Origin: Amycolatopsis suaedae
GTDB lineage: Bacteria; Actinomycetota; Actinomycetes; Mycobacteriales; Pseudonocardiaceae
DNA length: 64,000 bases
NCBI RefSeq assembly: GCF_004214935.1
Contig: NZ_SFCC01000018.1
Coordinates: 107,089 to 171,088 of the forward strand
Reading direction: 5' to 3'
Shown here: positions 62,358 through 64,000 of the stretch, in pieces
How the letters are laid out: the number at the start of each line of letters is the position of its first letter
Numbering within the stretch: position 1 is the first letter of the stretch
Position numbers and translations under genes: made by a program
Notes under the pieces: model-generated
Told to the model about the DNA's origin: nothing
Databases searched by the model: none
The model's input: only the letters and a program-made list of their open reading frames with translations

Positions 62358-63789
62358 CGACGAGAGCGAGTTCGGCGGCCCGTTCCGCGGCGTCGGTCTC
62401 ACCGGCGTCGTCGGCGTTGTCCGCGTGCAGGAACCAGGTGATGGCCTCGTCGGTCCGGCCGGCCGCCGCGAGGTTGTCCGCGTAGGCGTAGAACAGCCGG
62501 GCGCTCCACGGGTCGCGGCGCTTGGGGTCGAGATCGTCGCCCTGCAACGAGACGACGGCGGCGTCGAACTGGCCGAGGTCACGCCGTGCCCCCGCGGCCA
62601 CGATGCGCAGCTCGACGCGCACGTCCTTGGGCAGGGCGTCGCTGTCGACCTCCTTGGCGAGGTCCAGTGCCCGCTCCGGCCTGCCCAGCGCGCGCTCGAC
62701 GTCGGCGATGACTGCGACGTGCTGGTCGGTGCCGGACATCCGGCGCACCGCCCGCAGCTCGGACAGCGCCTCCGACCAGTTGCCCGCGTGGTAGGCGACC
62801 AGGCCGAGGCCCTCGCGGACGATGGGCACCCTGGACGCCTTGGTCTTGGCATAGCGGGCGTGGACGAGCGCGCTCTCCGGGTCGGTGTCGATCAGGCCGC
62901 CCGCGGCGACCAGGTGCTTGCCGACGGTCTCGGCCAGGCCCTTGGGCAGGGTCCGCAGCTCGCGGCGGACGTCTTCGTCGAGGTCCTCGTACTCGATGCC
63001 CTCGGGCAGCTCGGGTGCCTCGAGAAGTTCCTTCGCCAGCTCGGCGTCGCCGAGTTCGGCGGACGGCCTGGGCGTGCGTGCCGGCCGGTCCTGGCGAGGC
63101 TTGCGGTCCTCCCACCGACGAGGGCGGTCATCCCGCTCCTGCCGGGGCTTGCGATCGTCGAAGTTCCGCCGCGGGCGATCGTCTCGATCCTGGCGAGGTT
63201 TGCGGTCGTCCCACGACTTGCGTGGGGGCCTGTCCTCCCAGTTCTTGCGCGGCCGGTCGTCCCGGTCCTGGCGAGGCCTGCGGTCCTCCCACTTACGGGG
63301 GCGGTCGTCGCGATCCTGGCGGGGTTTGCGGTCATCGAAGTTCCGCCGCGGACGATCGTCCCGGTCCTGGCGCGGCTTACGGTCCTCCCACCGACGAGGG
63401 CGGTCATCGCGATCCTGGCGGGGTTTGCGGTCATCGAAGTTCCGCCGCGGCCGGTCATCCCGGTCCTGGCGCGGCTTACGGTCCTCCCACCGACGAGGGC
63501 GGTCATCGCGATCCTGCCGCGGCTTGCGGTCGTCCCACTGGCGCCGGGGGCGGTCGTCGCGGTCCTGCCGCGGTTTGCGGTCGTCCCACTTCCGCTGCGG
63601 ACGGTCGTCCCTGCCGCGGTTGTCGTCTCTGCGGGCGTAGCCGCCGCGACGGTCGTCGTCACGTCGCGGGCCGCCCGACCGGCGCTGCTGCCCGCCGGCC
63701 GCACTCTTCCCCCGAGGAGCCGAATCACGGCGCCGTGGGCGACCGGGCTCGCGGCCGTCCTCCGAATCACGCCGGTCGAACTCGGACAC
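62350..63789 (-). CDS. Tetratricopeptide protein with Arg/Asp-rich repeat N-terminus
   Basis: The 479-residue protein has two parts. Residues about 65-230 are about ten copies of a 16-17 residue unit (RKPRQDRDDRPRRWED type), highly charged and probably disordered, as in RNA-binding or phase-separating tails. Residues about 240-479 are helical repeats of TPR type, from ELGDAELAKELL to the end, like Rv1691. The GTG start at 63789 is fixed by AGGAGG 7 bases upstream. It is the first gene after the rRNA operon terminator. The DNA repeats could vary in number between strains. Function is unknown; an RNA- or ribosome-associated role is a guess. Confidence 0.82.
   Translation of the reverse strand: MSEFDRRDSEDGREPGRPRRRDSAPRGKSAAGGQQRRSGGPRRDDDRRGGYARRDDNRGRDDRPQRKWDDRKPRQDRDDRPRRQWDDRKPRQDRDDRPRRWEDRKPRQDRDDRPRRNFDDRKPRQDRDDRPRRWEDRKPRQDRDDRPRRNFDDRKPRQDRDDRPRKWEDRRPRQDRDDRPRKNWEDRPPRKSWDDRKPRQDRDDRPRRNFDDRKPRQERDDRPRRWEDRKPRQDRPARTPRPSAELGDAELAKELLEAPELPEGIEYEDLDEDVRRELRTLPKGLAETVGKHLVAAGGLIDTDPESALVHARYAKTKASRVPIVREGLGLVAYHAGNWSEALSELRAVRRMSGTDQHVAVIADVERALGRPERALDLAKEVDSDALPKDVRVELRIVAAGARRDLGQFDAAVVSLQGDDLDPKRRDPWSARLFYAYADNLAAAGRTDEAITWFLHADNADDAGETDAAERAAELALVDE
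63095..63600 (-). repeat. 48/51-bp tandem coding repeats
   Basis: About ten imperfect direct repeats encode the R[KR]PRQDRDDRPR unit. Period alternates between 48 and 51 bases depending on the WED or NFDD/QWDD junction. All keep the reading frame. Confidence 0.85.
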
Positions 63790-63884
63790 CTGGGAACCTC
63801 CTGGAAAGCGACACTGGGGCTGGCACGAACGTGCCGACTGACAACTGTAACCGCCGTCGCGGCGAGCCCCGACGGCGGCATAGA

Positions 63885-63918
63885 AGAAGGCCCCCAACCG
63901 GCTGGTTGGGGGCCTTCT
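63885..63918 (-). terminator. rRNA operon terminator
   Basis: A perfect 15-bp stem (63885-63899 with 63904-63918, AGAAGGCCCCCAACC) has the 4-base loop GGCT. In the minus direction it begins about 10 bases after the 5S rRNA 3' end, so it should end the rrn transcript. Confidence 0.88.
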
Positions 63919-63928
63919 CTGAAGTTGA

Positions 63929-64000
63929 TTTCGGCGGTGTCCTACTCTCCCACACCCCTTCGAGTGCAGTACCATCGGCGCTGGTGGGCTTAGCTTCCGG
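63929..64000 (-). rRNA. rrf: 5S ribosomal RNA, 3' part (partial at window edge)
   Basis: The reverse complement reads CCGGAAGCTAAGCCCACCAG, then CGCCGATGGTACTGCA and ends with GGGAGAGTAGGACACCGCCGA. These are the conserved 3' segments of actinobacterial 5S rRNA. The 3' end is placed at about 63929 from the CCGCCGA terminus, with an error of a few bases. The 5' part and the presumed 23S and 16S genes lie beyond the window. Confidence 0.93.

Noticed and set aside
63095..63600. Possible CRISPR array
   Set aside because: The regular repeats are in frame, have no unique spacers and encode a charged protein repeat.

Overview
The window is chromosomal DNA from a high-GC actinobacterium. The gene order from about 40.1 kb to the right end matches the Mycobacterium tuberculosis Rv1691-Rv1713 block, read here in the reverse direction: tetratricopeptide protein, HAD phosphatase, small protein, tlyA, nadK, recN, steA, steB/mctB, pyrG, NUDIX, xerD, parA, scpA, scpB, rluB, cmk, plsC, der. 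Together with many GTG starts, leaderless promoters and characteristic intergenic palindromes, this suggests a Pseudonocardiales member, most likely close to Amycolatopsis. That placement is inference, since no database search was possible. The right edge runs into a 5S rRNA gene on the minus strand, preceded by a strong rRNA-type terminator.

Left part (1-34.7 kb), accessory and metabolic genes. A beta-lactamase locus (blaB, blaA, divergent blaL) resembles the inducible system of Streptomyces cacaoi. Next come a two-domain LigD-like end-joining protein without a ligase domain, a CGNR zinc-finger regulator and a small CxC protein. Genes for oxidative uronate/aldarate breakdown form a near-complete pathway: uronate dehydrogenase, glucarate dehydratase, 5-dehydro-4-deoxyglucarate dehydratase and, 10 kb away, ketoglutarate semialdehyde dehydrogenase. 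The central operon also holds an unrecognised protein and faces an IclR regulator. Other genes encode a CDF metal exporter, two cytochromes P450, an F420-dependent oxidoreductase, Ppx/GppA, a Baeyer-Villiger-like monooxygenase, an epoxide hydrolase, a WYL regulator, two secreted GH95-like paralogues, an ABC-F protein with an apparent attenuation leader, a sugar-binding lipoprotein and TetR regulators.

Middle (34.7-40 kb). A 1310-residue epsilon-poly-lysine-synthetase-like enzyme (adenylation, thiolation, then a six-helix membrane domain with three soluble lobes) is translationally coupled to an M1 metallopeptidase. This is the strongest specialised-metabolism candidate.

Right part (40-64 kb), housekeeping genes: ribosome assembly GTPase Der, lipid acyltransferase, CMP kinase, a K+/H+ antiporter pair, chromosome condensation (ParA-like, ScpA, ScpB), XerD, CTP synthase, EPSP synthase, SteA/SteB, RecN, NAD kinase and TlyA.

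Three gene-poor gaps (6.1-6.7, 21.9-22.6 and 44.7-45.5 kb) are filled with repeats of several families: hairpins built on GTGAAGG/CCTTCAC or CCGTGA/TCACGG, tandem 21-bp units, and a double CCCCAATG palindrome. A separate 67-nt palindrome occurs twice (32.9 and 61.0 kb), with compensatory base changes in its stem. Ten adjacent gene pairs overlap as GTGA, and about ten genes have a TANNNT box 6-7 nt before the start codon.
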